A stretch of DNA of 64,000 bases from Sorghum bicolor (taxonomy: Eukaryota; Streptophyta; Magnoliopsida; Poales; Poaceae). Where the stretch lies: contig NC_012872.2 in assembly GCF_000003195.3 (NCBI RefSeq), positions 7,254,001 to 7,318,000 on the forward strand. The letters are read 5' to 3'. Below are positions 1-12,659 of the stretch, in pieces. Position 1 is the stretch's first letter; each line of letters opens with the position of its first letter. The notes beneath the pieces are model-generated. The model saw nothing but the letters and a program-made list of their open reading frames with translations, did no database searches and was not told the origin of the DNA. A program made the translations under genes and the position numbers.

Positions 1-971
1 CATCTGTAGTTTGTCAGCTATAGGCTTGTCGACTAGATCAACTGAGCTGGCCTGGTGCTGCGTGGGGGTGTACATGCAGCCACATGACATTGACGATTAG
101 GTTAATCTTTTGCGATAGCATTAAACTAAGCTAGTTGCTTGTCTGGAGACATCCTATCAAATCCTTTCTACATGCCTCCCGTACAATCATGCATTATTTT
201 ATACCTGATGCTTTGCCAAATGAAGTGACTCCATAATGACCTATGTAGGGCATAATATAATTTTATTAGCTTAGACTAGGGTTAACCCCAGTTCGTAGCT
301 AACCTAGCCTAATCCACTTGGATATGATCTGAATGCGATGCGAGTTTGATAAGCAACAGCCCGTCGACGCGACATATTGGACCGGTATATAGTTAGTGAT
401 GAGGAGTTAGAAATACTGTATATGCATTAGTTCAGTTTTTTTGCGGGCTTGCTTTGTATAAATAATAAGTTATGCAAGAGTCAAGTTGTCGTTGATCGGA
501 GATCGTGTATGTATACACTTACACACATACTTGTACTATAGGAAATTCAATAAGCAAAGCCGGCCAATGTTATGCGCACGTAACCACCGATTGATTAACC
601 AATGTCTGGAGCACACAATTTATCACCGACAATTGTGCCTTATAATACGGTCTCCAGGGGCGGGGAACGGGGGTGGAAAGAGGGGACCAACAAGACCGCG
701 CGCATGCCGCCAGCTAGTGGGGCGAATAGAAAACTCGCCAAATAAAAAAGCCGGCAATCCCCCGCTTAATACTATATGTGATACGAATCTTAGGATGATC
801 TATCATCATCCACCTCCCTCCTGAGCTAGGGGGTCACTCCACTGTGCACATGTTGACTCGCTAATCCTTGTTAATTTAGGTACGGTTCCAGGGATTAACA
901 AAAGTTATCAGTTGATGAGCGACCGAGCCTCGCTCTGCTCTCTAGTAGACTAGTCCCATGTAGCAGTATAT
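1..971. other. Intergenic, nothing recognised
   Basis: AT-rich plant intergenic DNA. The open frames here are short, lack homology I can recognise and have no gene-like composition. No RNA gene or repeat boundary was seen. Confidence 0.6.
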
Positions 972-974
972 ATA

Positions 975-1217
975 TGCCTTATTTAGTTCCGAAAAGTTTT
1001 TGAATTTTGACATTGTAGCATTTTCGTTTGTATTTTAATTATTGTCTAACTATAGATTAACTAAGCTCAAAAGATTTCTCGTAAATTACAGATAAATTGT
1101 GCAGTTAGTTTATGTTTTCGTTTATATTTAGTGCTTTAATTATGCATCTACCATAAAATTTAATATGATAGAGAATCTTGAAATATTTTAAAATTTTGAG
1201 GTAAACTAAACAAGGCC
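975..1217. mobile_element. Tourist-like MITE (GGCCTTGTTTAGTT family)
   Basis: The right end is AACTAAACAAGGCC and the left end is its near reverse complement, tGCCTTATTTAGTTCC, with the first base apparently mutated. About 240 bp of AT-rich non-coding DNA lies between. An ATA repeat flanks both sides (972-974 and 1218-1220), matching the 3-bp duplication of PIF/Harbinger Tourist elements, although the left copy sits in a TATATA run and is weak evidence alone. The same family occurs at 33495-33700. No transposase is encoded. Confidence 0.65.
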
Positions 1218-3219
1218 ATAGTAAACTAACACCCCCCTAGCCCTAGCGTAAAGCGCAGGCGGATCCTATTGGCATGCACGACTAGACTGCCTTTCGTACG
1301 TGGCTGCTACCGCCGATGCAGCCAATGGGAGCGCGGGGAGTGCAGGCCACGTGTTGAGACCCCGTTGGCTGGGGCGGTCCAACCGCGGCGCGAAACGTGG
1401 ACGCCGGGTTTTGGATGCATGCGGAGCCGACGTGGCCCGGACCGGACCGGTTCGGACCGCCATGGGCCCCGGCGCGATCTCGATGCAGGGATTCGCCGGA
1501 CATTACCATAAAAAGAAAATTCTGTCACTTGTGAACGGCACTGTTTTTACGTAGCACTCGTACTACTAGCTCGTTTATCTATTATATATAATTATCTAGT
1601 AGCTCGTCCGTCACTCAGTGTCAGTGCTTATCTACCGGAATGGCAGAAGCAGCAGGAGGGGTCACGTATATGTAATTACCTGTCGGCCGGCCTCAGATAA
1701 ATATTTCATGCTCGATGTATGCATGGTGGCAAGAACCGATGGATCATGTAAAAAGGCTAGCTCGTGCATGGTCATCCAGCAGTCACTACAGTGCCGCCCT
1801 AGCTATAGGGCTCCTGTAGCTGTAGTTCCGTGTTGTCGACACGTAGCCCCAACAGTGAAGGGACACATGCTGATGTACGTTACACGAGCAAAAGCCAGCC
1901 CCGGCATAGCATGCCTGTCACTTCGATCGATCTCTGCGAGGCAATGCAAGTACACGGCACACAGTGCCGCGCGCATGCATGCTTTTCTGGTCCCCGATCG
2001 ATCGACGAGTACCCGCCGGATGGACCGGCCGCCGGACGAACACCACCCACCACACACCTCTGGTCTCCGGTGACGCCGGTGCGCGCACTCGATGGCTCCG
2101 ACGACGAGGCGACTCCTCGCCGATCGCCGTGCGCCCGGGCCCCGGGGCCAGGTGCTGCCGCGTCCAAATCCAAATTTCCAATCACGCGCGGGCGCACGCA
2201 CGAGAACGACCCGGCGCGGTAGCAATCCGGCATGTGTTGCACATCACATAAATATATTTACACACAACAGCGTATACGTACGTGCTGACTCACTCACGCA
2301 CGCGACGTGATCAGGAGGCACGCAGCAGGGGGGTCATCAAGCTGCTGCTGCGTCGTCTCTGCGTGCGTGTACTACTCTATCGCTCGATCACACCAGGGGT
2401 AACCATCAGTAGAAAAGCAGCTTTGGAGGAGTAGTTAATTAATTGCCAAAGAAGAAATGGTTGGGAGAGAGGGGCGTGATCTCCTTTTTGGTAACATGCG
2501 TTGATGCATGTTGAATTTGGAGGGATTAAAATATGCTTAGCCCGTAGTTAACTAGTTGAAGGAAACAGATAAAGTGACAAAGTCTATATACGGTGGCATC
2601 ACAAAGGCAAGAGGAAAATGACTCATGGAGCACTAAAGGCGGCAGCAGCTGCAGCTGGCCTGGAGACAGGTTTATTATGCATATGTTCAACTTGAACCTA
2701 TATACAAAAATAAACTCTCATTCCCATCACATCCTAGATCAGCAAACCAAATCAAACACGATCATTCACCACTGATTTTTAAGTACTAAATCTAATTTAT
2801 GTTATTATTAGTAGTAGCTGGCCCGGTTAACATACATACAGCAAACCAAGGAAAAAAAATGGGCGGCAAGGCATAGTACTGAAGAAAAGGGCAGAGAGAG
2901 AGATTGATTGATGGATGGACGGATCAACCAAAAATTTACAGGGTCTGCCCAGCATGCATGGCCATCCTCCTTGAGATCATCATCATCATGCACATCATCA
3001 ATTAGCTAGAACCGGAATCTTACAGGTGGCTTACATGCATGCAGCTCTCCAAATCCCAGCAACTAAACCATATAATTACTAGTGCTAATTACCATTTACC
3101 TAGCCAGCAGGGACGATCGATCTTAGTACAGACTTTTTAGTAGCAGCAGCAGTAGTACTACTAGGTGATCAATTCTCTTTTACCAAGGCGACGACAGTGC
3201 ACGTCGACGACCGGCCAAG
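1218..3219. other. Intergenic; two GC-rich patches, no gene recognised
   Basis: Patches at about 1240-1520 and 1960-2230 are GC-rich and open in several frames on both strands at once, which is typical of GC bias and not of coding. The last few hundred bases lie just downstream of the minus-strand zinc-finger gene and should include its 3' UTR. No clear polyadenylation site could be fixed. Confidence 0.5.
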
Positions 3220-4074
3220 TCACAAGCCGGCGGGCGCAAGGCTGAGCTGCAGGTCCAGCCCCAGGGCGTCCTCCGGCCCGGTGACCACCGGCTCCGCCAC
3301 CACCGCCATCCCAGGGCCAGCTGCCATGCCGGGGTATCTCCCCAGGGCGGCCGCCGGGCTCACGTGGTGGACCCTCCGCCCGCTGTGGTCGTCGGTCATC
3401 ACGTAGGGCGCGGAGGCGGCGCCGGCGGCGGAGGCGGGTGCCGTGGTGTAGGAGAACACGGCCGGCGACGCCGTCACGGCGGCCGGGGAAGCGCGCGACG
3501 ACGGGAACACGCAGTTGTGGGAGACGTGGAACTGCTGGCCCTGCGGGCCCCCGGCCACGGCGGCGGCGCGCGGGGAGAAGTAGACCCAGCTCGTGGGCGC
3601 CGCGTCTCCGACTCCTCCGCCGCCGAGGAGGTGCGGCGGCGGCACGAAGGCGGACACCATCGGGTTGGCGCGCGGGTAGAGCGCGGCGGCCCCGCCCGCG
3701 ACGCGGCCGGCGGCGGCGGCCGCGGCCTGCAGCTGCGCGCGCTTGAGCTGCTGCCGCTCCTTCTTGTGCGCGTTCTGGTGGCCGCCCAGCGCCTGCGAGT
3801 TGGCGAACTCGCGGCAGCAGTACTGGCACTCGTACCTCCGGCCGTCGCCGGCTCCCGCTCCCGCCGTGGCGGCGCCCGTGGCCGTGGTGGTGGTGGTGGT
3901 AGACGAGGACGACGAGTCGGAGCCTCCGCCGCCACCGTTGTTACCGCACGCCGGCGCCTCCTGATCCGGCTCGGCTTCCGCCGCCTCCGTCTCCAGGCCA
4001 GGCAGCTCGTGGTGCCGCTCCTCCTCGGAGACGTGGAAGCCGAAGAGCTTTAGCCTGGGGCTAGTCATGTTCAT
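3220..4074 (-). CDS. Single C2H2 zinc-finger transcription factor, GIS/ZFP5/ZFP6-like
   Basis: Intact 284-residue single-exon frame from ATG at 4074 to TGA at 3220. Seen directly: a conserved N-terminal block RLKLFGFHV (residues 7-15); Ser/Thr and Ala/Gly tracts (51-77); one zinc finger with C83, C86, H99 and H103 (C-X2-C-X12-H-X3-H) carrying the plant-specific QALGGH helix (94-99); a basic KKER stretch after it; and a C-terminal LxLxL core inside LDLQLSL (273-279), an EAR-type repression motif. Known of the family: one-finger QALGGH proteins with this N-terminal block and C-terminal EAR include Arabidopsis GIS, ZFP5, ZFP6 and ZFP8, nuclear regulators of trichome and root-hair fate downstream of gibberellin and cytokinin. 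Inference: a nuclear DNA-binding regulator, probably of epidermal development. The exact orthologue is not determined. A second ATG three codons in could also start the protein. It stands alone, with no neighbouring gene. Confidence 0.9.
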   Translation of the reverse strand: MNMTSPRLKLFGFHVSEEERHHELPGLETEAAEAEPDQEAPACGNNGGGGGSDSSSSSTTTTTTATGAATAGAGAGDGRRYECQYCCREFANSQALGGHQNAHKKERQQLKRAQLQAAAAAAGRVAGGAAALYPRANPMVSAFVPPPHLLGGGGVGDAAPTSWVYFSPRAAAVAGGPQGQQFHVSHNCVFPSSRASPAAVTASPAVFSYTTAPASAAGAASAPYVMTDDHSGRRVHHVSPAAALGRYPGMAAGPGMAVVAEPVVTGPEDALGLDLQLSLAPAGL

Positions 4075-4224
4075 GACTGTGCTTAGCTAGCTAGCGAGGA
4101 CTCTCCCTGGTACTCCAGTAGTTTGCAGCAGGAGAGAATGGTGGAATGGAAGTGGCTGTCAAAGCTGGAGGAGGTGCATGGGTTAGAGGGAGCTGTGTCA
4201 GGTGAGAAGGGGCAGTATATATAA
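4075..4224 (-). promoter_or_regulatory. 5' UTR and TATA box of the zinc-finger gene
   Basis: On the minus strand a TATATATA box lies at about 4216-4223, roughly 145 bp before the ATG at 4074. That leaves a leader of about 110-120 bp. Position and strand fit the core promoter of the zinc-finger gene. The transcription start was not determined. Confidence 0.6.
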
Positions 4225-6129
4225 GAGACCTGGAGGCTGGAGCTTGCTGGAGACACACACAGCGCCCAGCACAGGACACCCGAGTGGATATAATCAGCTC
4301 TGTCATTTGAATACATTACATGCATGAACAGGGGCTCCAGATATTATAACCATTGCGTAGTTGCTACCAGTCACCTTTCTTGCTCACATTGTTTAATTGC
4401 ACCTCCTGCATGCACTTTAGAGAGAGAAGGACGATCGATCGATCGGTGCAACTGCATCTACAAAGGGAGAGAGAGAGAGAGAGAGTAGCTGTGAAGACTG
4501 TGAACAGGAGAAGCAACTCAAGCAAAGAAATTCAGAAAAGACAGCGTTGAGGTCTAGATTGCGCTTGTCCGGGCTCAAGCATGTTGCGGAGTATTCTAAG
4601 TACGTGGCCGCCTCGTTGGTTTCTGACGATCGACACGCGCACCACTAGGGTGTTTATACTTAAATCAGCTATAGCTATAGCTAGATTGGTGAGGAGCTAT
4701 AGCTAGGTTAGACTGATTAAGTGGCCAACTAATACGTACTAGGGACGGACTATATTAGTTTACTGGGCCTGATTGCCGCAGGATATGGATGCTCAGTTGC
4801 GTTTGTTTATCATATGCGTACGTACGTAATGCGATTGTTTTTTGTCCTGACAGCGTCGTGGTGTTGTGTAGAGATGAGGCAAGGCATTACAATAATGCAC
4901 GCTCCTTTGGTGTTATATATAGATACATAAATATAGCTGTAGATGTATATATGTCTGTGTATTATATATAGCCTGATCGATTATATTGGCATTGTTCATG
5001 TACTATGTAGAAAGAGACGAGCTGGGGACCACATGCAGGCATGTGCAGGAGCTAAGTGCCACCCACTTAGCTTGTTCTTGATTAGAGTAGCTTAGTTGTA
5101 ATTATTTTCTAGTACAGTGTAAAGTTGCAAAGCTCATGTGGGAGATGCAGCAGTTCATGACACTACGACATGCATGTATATACTATTAAAGTTCTCTCTT
5201 TAATTTAGTAACATCTATACAAAATTGGTTGTGTATTTCTCCATTTAAAAGTGTGTGCTGGAATGTATACGTATGTACATATGTGCCCATGCATTTTGTT
5301 GCCTTGTGTGTGGGGCTTTCCTGTATATCATGATGATGGAGCGACATGCATGACCTCGGCAAGGAATCCCTTTTGTAGGAGTCCCATCACTGGAACCATT
5401 ATTGTGTTCTTGCAATGCAAAATTCTTATATACTTCAGCAAGAAAAGAACCCTAGAACAGCACACATTTTTTTAAAGACAAAATAGAATGGACCTGCACG
5501 CGCCAACTCCTATGTATGTATTTGTACACTAGTAATTTACACGTATGATGATGTATATATTCGCACTCCTGTACGGCAAAAGTTAGCGTACAACTAATAG
5601 TATAACTAGACCGAAGGAATAATAATAAACCATATGCATACTACTGTCAGTGGAAAGACCTCTCTATGGTCAATCCATAATAGCGGCGTAGTGCTCAGTT
5701 AATGATTCCAATCATGCCAGAATATCTTTGGAGATATCATCGGTAAGACATGGAATAAGAATTCCTTTTCCACACATACACGCCTAGTTAATACTAGCTA
5801 GTACTACTTTTACAGCAAAATACGGTCCGGTAATAATACACAAAATGCGTATACTATGCAGCTCCTCGAATGCCCAAAGGACCTCAAAATCCAAATTCAA
5901 TTTTTTATGAGCGTTCACTTGTTTTCAATCCAAAGAACGATTCCGTCTGAACAAAATCTCTCCACCACACGTCGCTCGTTGCTCCTTCCAAGCTTCCATC
6001 GTCCTTTTCACCATTTTCTCTCATCTTTCACTTTTTCACTTCTTCTGATCTAAAAGTCTTATGAGCATAAATCTACAAAAATTGTAGTGAGAAGCTATGA
6101 TGATAATTTGTCACGTAAAAAGTTATGTA
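4225..6129. other. Upstream intergenic region with a (GA)n microsatellite
   Basis: Non-coding, AT-rich sequence upstream of the zinc-finger gene. A GA dinucleotide run occupies 4467-4485, a common feature of grass promoters. Clusters of CGATCGATC and TAGCTATAG are simple-sequence noise. No other gene or element was recognised. Confidence 0.55.
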
Positions 6130-6396
6130 CTCCCTCCATGTCCTTAAAGAAAGTCATTTTAAACATTAACACGGTCCTCTCCAAAATAATTTTGAATACT
6201 ACTTTTTGCTATAAAATATTTATAAAATATAGTCAATACCATATATACTTTTATAAAACTACATTTCAAAATGAATCTACTTATATCATTTATATATTTT
6301 TAAACTCAACCCAAAAGAATTTATTTGTAGTCAAAGTTTAAAAATGTTTGACTTAAGACAATTTCAAAACAACTATCTTTAGGAACATGGAGGGAG
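6130..6396. mobile_element. Stowaway-type MITE (Tc1/mariner)
   Basis: The ends CTCCCTCCATGTCCTTAAAG and its near reverse complement (CTTTAGGAACATGGAGGGAG) enclose about 267 bp of AT-rich DNA. TA flanks both ends (6128-6129 and 6397-6398). CTCCCTCC-type inverted repeats with a TA duplication define grass Stowaway elements. There is no coding capacity. Confidence 0.85.
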
Positions 6397-6398
6397 TA

Positions 6399-7064
6399 CA
6401 TAAGTTGTAACTTTAACTTTATAATTTTCTAAAAATAAAAAGTTATGGATTTTTTTTCTAAAAAATAATTTATGTGTGTATAACTTGTAACTTTCCAACT
6501 ACGAAAAGTTATGTAGATATTTTTTTTCAAAAAACTAGAAGTTATGATGAAAAAGTATGACGATAAGTTGTGCATACCAGTCATATGTATGAATTTGTAA
6601 CTTTCCAAAAAAAGTAACAAAAAGTGGGAATGATTTTTCCTATAAAAGGAAATTGTGTTGATAATTATGTTTTGCAAAATGTTATATATAAAAGTTATGT
6701 GCATAACTTTACAACTTTCTAAGAAAATATATAGTGATAAATTTCACACAAAAAGGTATACGTAAAAATTTGAGTATAACTTTGTAACTTTCTAAAAAAA
6801 GGGAAAGTTGCTGAAACATTTTTTTCCAGAAAAAATGAAAGTTATTGGGCTGGTGAGACCGCTGATTAGCTAGGACAGAGAAGAGAATGAACGGTGTGTG
6901 CGCGGCATTATCCAAATAGGGAAAAAGGTGAGAATTTATTTATTTTTTTCAAAAGAGGAAACTCATGGGACATGTTGGGTTGATTGCTGATCTAGAATTG
7001 AGTGAAAGTCGCTAATTTGTGGGGTCACCTCAAAACCCCTATGATGTGAAACTAAGAAAATAAA
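6399..7064. other. AT-rich intergenic, nothing recognised
   Basis: Low-complexity A/T-rich sequence with repeated variants of 'aaaagttatg' and 'ataacttt'. This suggests an old diverged short-period repeat. No gene was seen. Confidence 0.45.
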
Positions 7065-9505
7065 TCTCTACAACTAAAAAGACCCAAGTGGTATCGTCAT
7101 ACCCGAGCCGTCGGCCTGCCTCCCCTGCTGCGCCCTTCCTCTCGCCCATCTCGCCACCAACCGCCGCAGCTCCCTTCTTCTACGCAGCCCCCACGCAGCT
7201 ACCCCACGCAGGTCGACGCCACCCGCTCACTGCCGCCGGCTCGCCACCGGGCACACTCCAGGCGGTCGGGGCTGCCCGCTCTCTGCGCGCTGTCGTCGCC
7301 GCCGAACGCAAGCCAGGCTCACCGACACTCGGGTCAGCCCGCTCCGTCGCCGCGCTCACCCATGCCCTCACGCCGCCGCACCGCCTGGAGGGCGCCACCG
7401 GTGACCACTCCGCGCCTGCACCAGAACCTCGCGCCAAGTCAGACACCACTGGAGATCCCGAAGTCTCGAATCGTCGCTGCCCTTCTCGCTCGCTCGAGGC
7501 ACCTCCCTCTGGCCGCCGCATGCACCAGGAGTCCAGGACCGCCTCCTCCAGTGGCTCTACCATATCAATGTGCTAGGTAACAACGCCCCTGTCCCTGCCT
7601 TCTTTCGGCGTGTGGGGATGCTGCCCCTGATTAGTCCGATTGCATGGTGGAATCGATCGATTGAACGTTGAGCTGGTGCTAGAATCAGAGGATTAGGGTT
7701 GACAATCAGACATAGGTAATCTTACTAATGGTGCCACTAATTTATGATTTGAGTACATATAAAGTTTCCCCCATTCTATTCAGACATGAGTTTGACATAT
7801 AGCTAGCTACATTTCCTTAGCTGATTGTGTATGTTCTGCTATTTTTATTTGTAGATCTGACTGCTACTAAGTTACCGAGCGTAAAAAAGTTCTGGTAAGC
7901 TTATCTTGCTACTCTATTATATATTAAGAATTGTGTTATGCGTTTTGGACAAAATCTGTAGCATTGAGTCTCCAATGACCATATTTTTGTACATTGACAA
8001 CTGAGTTGACCAGACCTAATCAAGAGTGTATTAGTTTGATTCCCCACCGGAGTGGGTTCTAAGATTGGTCTTTCTGGAATCCAATATTAAGGTCTGGTCC
8101 ATACTAAAAAAATATGTTTTAAGAAGTTTTATTAGCACTCTGATTTACTAATTTAATTTAATTTTGATGATAATTTAAGTTCTTTGTTTTTCATAGCAGC
8201 TCTATCTGGATTGTTCTGAATAATCTTCATTCATATCTACATGCTTGTTGTTATCTTCACTTTATAGGACTTGCATACCATTTTTTTCTTTATGCTCTTA
8301 TCTCACTGTCTGATTGTTCATAAACCAAACTATGGCATGCTTTTAGTTTATCTCTTTTTTTAGTCTCAGCAAATGTTGTAATTCCTTTTGTCCTTTCTGC
8401 TATTAACAACATAAAAGCTGAAAGGAACTTGCAAAGCTGCCTTTGCTCCTGTACAGGTGCATCTCTAGCTCTACTGTGCTAACTCGTTGTATGCTTACTG
8501 GAGTCTAAAATTCATATGCCTTCTCTGCTGACTCCACTGTATTTACTTATTGCCTGAGGATCTATTTTGCAGCTACTTACTCTATATCATTGCATTGAAC
8601 TCTCTTGGCTCCAAACTCCAAGATATCATGGCCAAGACACTCGGAGCATTCATTATTTAGGTAACACTATTTATCTTTTATATTTGGCCATTCGTGTTTA
8701 ACAACATCCATAGATGACTCTTCTTCTTTTTATTGTTTACTGCTATAATGGTAGGAAAAAATTACTCAAACTGAAAAATGTAAATCCAAATGTATATTTT
8801 TTGGGAACTTATTTATGTTTTGATCTACGGTTGCAATGGTTATGGATGGTTATTGTTCTCAAATTAAACTGCTTCTACTAAATTTCAGTGAGAAATAAGC
8901 CTCTATTGGCCAAATAGTGAGTAGTCTGCCATGTTTACATACTCCTTGGAGCATCCTCATCTGGTCACGTGGTCATCCTCCTTGGAGCATCCTTATCTGG
9001 TCATCTGCATCGGCTTGATGACTAATGTTTCCAAGTTTAGTAGTCTTGTACCTCCAGAAATCAACTTTCTTATACTTATTTGGATTGCTACAACGTTTTG
9101 GTACAGTAGGCGGGGTAATCTGTAGTCATGTGGTCACGATTCTATAAACCAGCCTAGGGTCCTCGCCTATATATGTACCCTGCCTATTGGCCTCCTAATC
9201 AATCTATCGATTTCCATTGCCTTCACTGGCACCTGCTGTTCGTCTGCATCTTTGCAGCCATAAATATTTTCTCTTGATATATTTATGAGATTCTGGTGGC
9301 TCAAGGTGGTGTATCCTGTGTTTGCGTATGTCTATCTAGACATTTGGTGTAACTTGGCTGGTCATTGGCTTGCTGTTTGCCCCGTCCCTGAATCCACATT
9401 AGCCGAGTAACAAAGGAAGGTTGCTCTTGACGAACACATGCAAAGAAAGTATGACTAAATTGAACTTCCGTGGAAATGTTTAGCTGACAGTACCATCCCA
9501 TGAGA

Positions 9506-9632
9506 GTTTAGTTACTTCATATTTCCATTTTTGAAACATTCAGATAAACATTCAGGGTTTAGTTACTTCATATTTCCATTTTTAAAACGTTCAGATAAAC
9601 ATTCAGGGTTTAGTTACTTCATATTTTCATGG
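9506..9632. repeat. 51-bp tandem repeat, about 2.5 copies, inside the Helitron
   Basis: Units beginning GTTTAGTTACTTCATATT start at 9506, 9557 and 9608, a constant period of 51 bp. The third copy is partial. The first two copies differ at only a few bases, so the duplication is fairly recent. No function is apparent. Confidence 0.85.
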
Positions 9633-10236
9633 AACTTTAGGGAATTTTATTTTGAGGGCATGCTTTGGTTCAGTCATTTGCTTTGTCAGTGGCCAACAAT
9701 CTAAAAGCCTAGCATAGTATTGTCACTGCATGTATTAAGAGATTCCCCCCCTTTGGTGTAGTGATAACTGATACATTTCTAAACTCTTGATTGGGAGAAG
9801 GAACAAAGGAGCTGATTCAAACCTCAGGTATCTCAACTATCTATGAACTATCTACATGTAAAAAATATATGGAGCACTTATGTACTTGACTTTTGCAATG
9901 AAACTTGGCATTATTCATGGCAAATTCCATAGTGGGAATTAGTAGAGTCCAAACCAGTGTGGTGGTCTTCACTATATTATACATTTATAAAGTTCTTGGA
10001 ATATTCACTGTGTTGAGGAATTATTGACTCAACTTTTGTAATGCAGATGTGTGACTTAATGCAACTCTTGTGATCCCTACATTTCATTGGAATAGCATTT
10101 AGTATGATCCTAGATAATTATTCGTCTGATTATTATGTTGTGTCCTTACCATAATAATACATCCTTTTCATTTGTGATTTTCTCTTTTTGTTGGGAACTA
10201 CTTGTTTAAGAGTCTGAAGTAGTTTGCCTAGGTTCT

Positions 10237-10390
10237 AAACATTAAACTGTAAAATTAAGCTCTCTAATTTGAGGTAATCATTGATATTGCTTCTGCACAT
10301 CTTATCAGCACTTAAACATTAAACTGGAAATTTTAGGATTCTAATTTGAGATGATAACCGATATTGCTTCAGCACTTCTTATTATGCACC
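10237..10390. repeat. Diverged 77-bp tandem duplication inside the Helitron
   Basis: Two copies starting AAACATTAAACTG at 10237 and 10314 share the order 'CTAATTTGAG...GATATTGCTTC...GCAC' with several substitutions. This is an older local duplication with no coding frame. Confidence 0.6.
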
Positions 10391-11631
10391 CAAATCAAGA
10401 TTTGGATATTATCATCTGACCTGATGTATTTCTTTCAGCAAATTTGATGATGTATTTGAAGGTTTCAATTGAAGGTTTGCTTGATTTCTTTGATGGCTTG
10501 TGGTGGGAGATCTCTATGCCACGGGCGGAGAGGGCACAGTTGGTGATGGCCACGGACATGGCGCAGTGGCTCTGCTAGAGATGGTATAAGTCAATCGACC
10601 TCACTATGAACTGGATCACTCAAGATCAGAGGCTCAACTCAGAGATATGGTACTGCTGCAGAACTTGCAACTTTTTTGTTTTTATTGCATATTATTTAAA
10701 GCAGCTTTATATATATATGCAAGAGCCATGAATAGGCACCAGGAACCACTTAGTGGCTCTTAGAAACTATTCACCACTTAGGCAACTGGACACTAATAAC
10801 TATGACCAATCACCCACTAACACCACACACCTGTCCTCCTAATGACTAGCTAGGACAATGTTACCTGTAAAACTAAAACAAACAACTATTTATACTTTAC
10901 TCTATCTACTGCTATTGAATAATGTGCAGGGAGTACAACCAACAGATTGTTGCTGAGCAGAGAGATATTATGAAGAAAGCAATAGTCCATGCAAGGAGTT
11001 TCTCAGTGCTCAGGATTTGCAGATTTGCAAGATATACATTTGCTAACCATATTGGTCAATGTTATCAAGTTGTTTTCCATCTAAATAGTATCAGTTTTGT
11101 TAGTTAAAGGTGCTAAGTTGGGCACATTTAGAGTATTCAGTCATATTGTTGGGATTGATTTGGTAGAAAAATTATCCTACTGTCTTTGATTAAATGATGT
11201 AATGTTGAAACTCTTAGCTATACAGGAGTAGGGGGAAGTAATTAGATCCTTGGATATAGTTCAGTGATTTCTTGTGGAGGAAAAAAAGAAAATGGTCTTT
11301 TAGCGTCAGGTGAACTGAAGTGTTAGACATTGAATTAGTATTTTCTTTTTTCTCGGGTTCAATGATCAGGGAGTGAACTACATGATCCACCTTTTAATTT
11401 TATTTTACTGCTTTGTCATGGTAGAAATATGTTGCTCTTTTGAGTTCCTTGGTATATTTACATTGGCAAATAATATCTTATTCTTCGTTTAAATGAATAT
11501 ATGTCTATCACATATATGATGTTGTAAAAAAAGGAACCACGGCAAAGTTGAATTTAGCTTTTTTTTGTTAAAATACTGATTCATACATGCGTATGTGATG
11601 ACCCGTAGCAACGTACGGGTACTCAACTAGT

Positions 11632-12659
11632 AATCATATAAAGGTTTGCGTTAATTAACGAAGCAAAGTATCCTTAACTGATTTCGTACTGAGAAATAAT
11701 TCATAAGAATAATTTAGTTAAAAACGAAAAGCATTTTACTGTAAAATTTAAGAAGCTCAAATCCTAACGGTCGTCACCCCACTGCTTAATTAGTAGTGCA
11801 TGACCAATTGGCCATGAAACACCAAAGGTGTCATTAGCCACAAGGTGCACTGACGATGTAAGAATACATACTGGTGTAGTCCCACGTTGGCACCTTGAAC
11901 CCCAACATAGCCCTAGGGCCAGGCAACCGAGGAGGGGAAACAAGCAAGCCGCATGGGGATATGCCCTTGTCCCGGGGCCGCACTGGTATGACTAGCCAGC
12001 ATCATCGCCAGAAAGCTCCAATGGGGAGAAGCTCAATGCAAAAAGAAGTAAGATACAACGAGGAAAAATGAAACCATGCAATTAAGAAACTGGAACACCA
12101 AGCACAACCCCACATGAAAATGGACCCGTCGGCCCTATGGCTCCCTAGGTAGGGGAACGTTATGTGTGTTCATAGATCTTTAGTGGCTCATGCCGCCATT
12201 GTTGCCAGAGCTAGTGGTGCCACCCGCGAGGGTGGTGTGCACTTTTCGGAGGAGGCCTTCTTCGCGGCATCACCTTCACCCTCGGCTCATCTCTCAGCTT
12301 TGGGAGCCTAGACTACGACCCTGTTTGTTTGGCTGGATGAAAAAAAGCTTTTTGTTGATGCTAATTTTTTGTGAGAGAAAAATACAGTTCCACAATTGAA
12401 AAATAGTGTTGATAAGTTCAAGCGAACAAGGTACGTTCGATCATGGCGGCTGGCTTCGCCTCCAGAATGGTGTCGAAAGGGATCACTCCTCTAGCATCTC
12501 CTCTTTTGGTCAGGCCTTCTGCAGACCTACTTGGAGGTTCTCTCGCCATATCCGCCTCATTTGGGCCCAAACTCCACTGTAGTGGACCATCACTGGATGT
12601 TCTACACTCTGGCTAACGCCATCATCAGATGGTTACTAGAGAGAAGTTGTCGCCAACGC
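11632..12659. other. Relic sequence between the Helitron and the hAT MITE
   Basis: Moderately GC-rich sequence from about 11880 to 12300 and 12430 to 12650 looks like an old coding or transposon fragment, but no frame stays open and no motif was recognised. A short element-like insert lies at about 12319-12431. The stretch resumes after the hAT element at 13162. Confidence 0.4.
12319..12431. mobile_element. Possible short MITE (CCTGTTTGTTTGG type)
   Basis: The left edge CCCTGTTTGTTTGG and the right edge CAAGCGAACAAGG are imperfect reverse complements bounding about 113 bp of AT-rich sequence. It resembles an abundant grass MITE type. Target duplication is unclear (possibly TACG), so the exact borders are uncertain. 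Confidence 0.4.

Larger units (their letters stand above)
7065..11630 (+). mobile_element. Non-autonomous Helitron, both termini present
   Basis: The 5' end is TCTCTACAACTAAAAAG at 7065, and the 3' end is CTAG at 11627-11630. Ten bases before the 3' end lies a 6-bp hairpin, ACCCGT (11601-11606) and ACGGGT (11615-11620) with an 8-nt loop. Host A at 7064 and T at 11631 give the A|T insertion expected of Helitrons, with no target duplication. These are the hallmarks of grass Helitrons: 5' TC, subterminal hairpin, 3' CTRR. No Rep/helicase was seen in about 4.6 kb, so it depends on other copies. Inside are a GC-rich segment open from 7088 to 7576 but with no ATG start, exon-like pieces (for example 10922-11104, preceded by TGCAG), and intronic-looking T-rich DNA. 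This composition fits captured host gene fragments, but the donor was not identified. Confidence 0.8.

Noticed and set aside
1266..2310. Cluster of open frames in GC-rich DNA
   Set aside because: Open in many frames on both strands with no domain, start context or splice logic.
3161..4053. Arg/Ala/Gly-rich frames overlapping the zinc-finger gene
   Set aside because: They are shadows of its high GC third positions.
7088..7576. 162-codon frame near the Helitron 5' end
   Set aside because: It begins with GTG, not ATG, is Pro/Ala/Ser-biased, and is matched by an open frame on the other strand. Treated as a possible captured fragment, not a gene.
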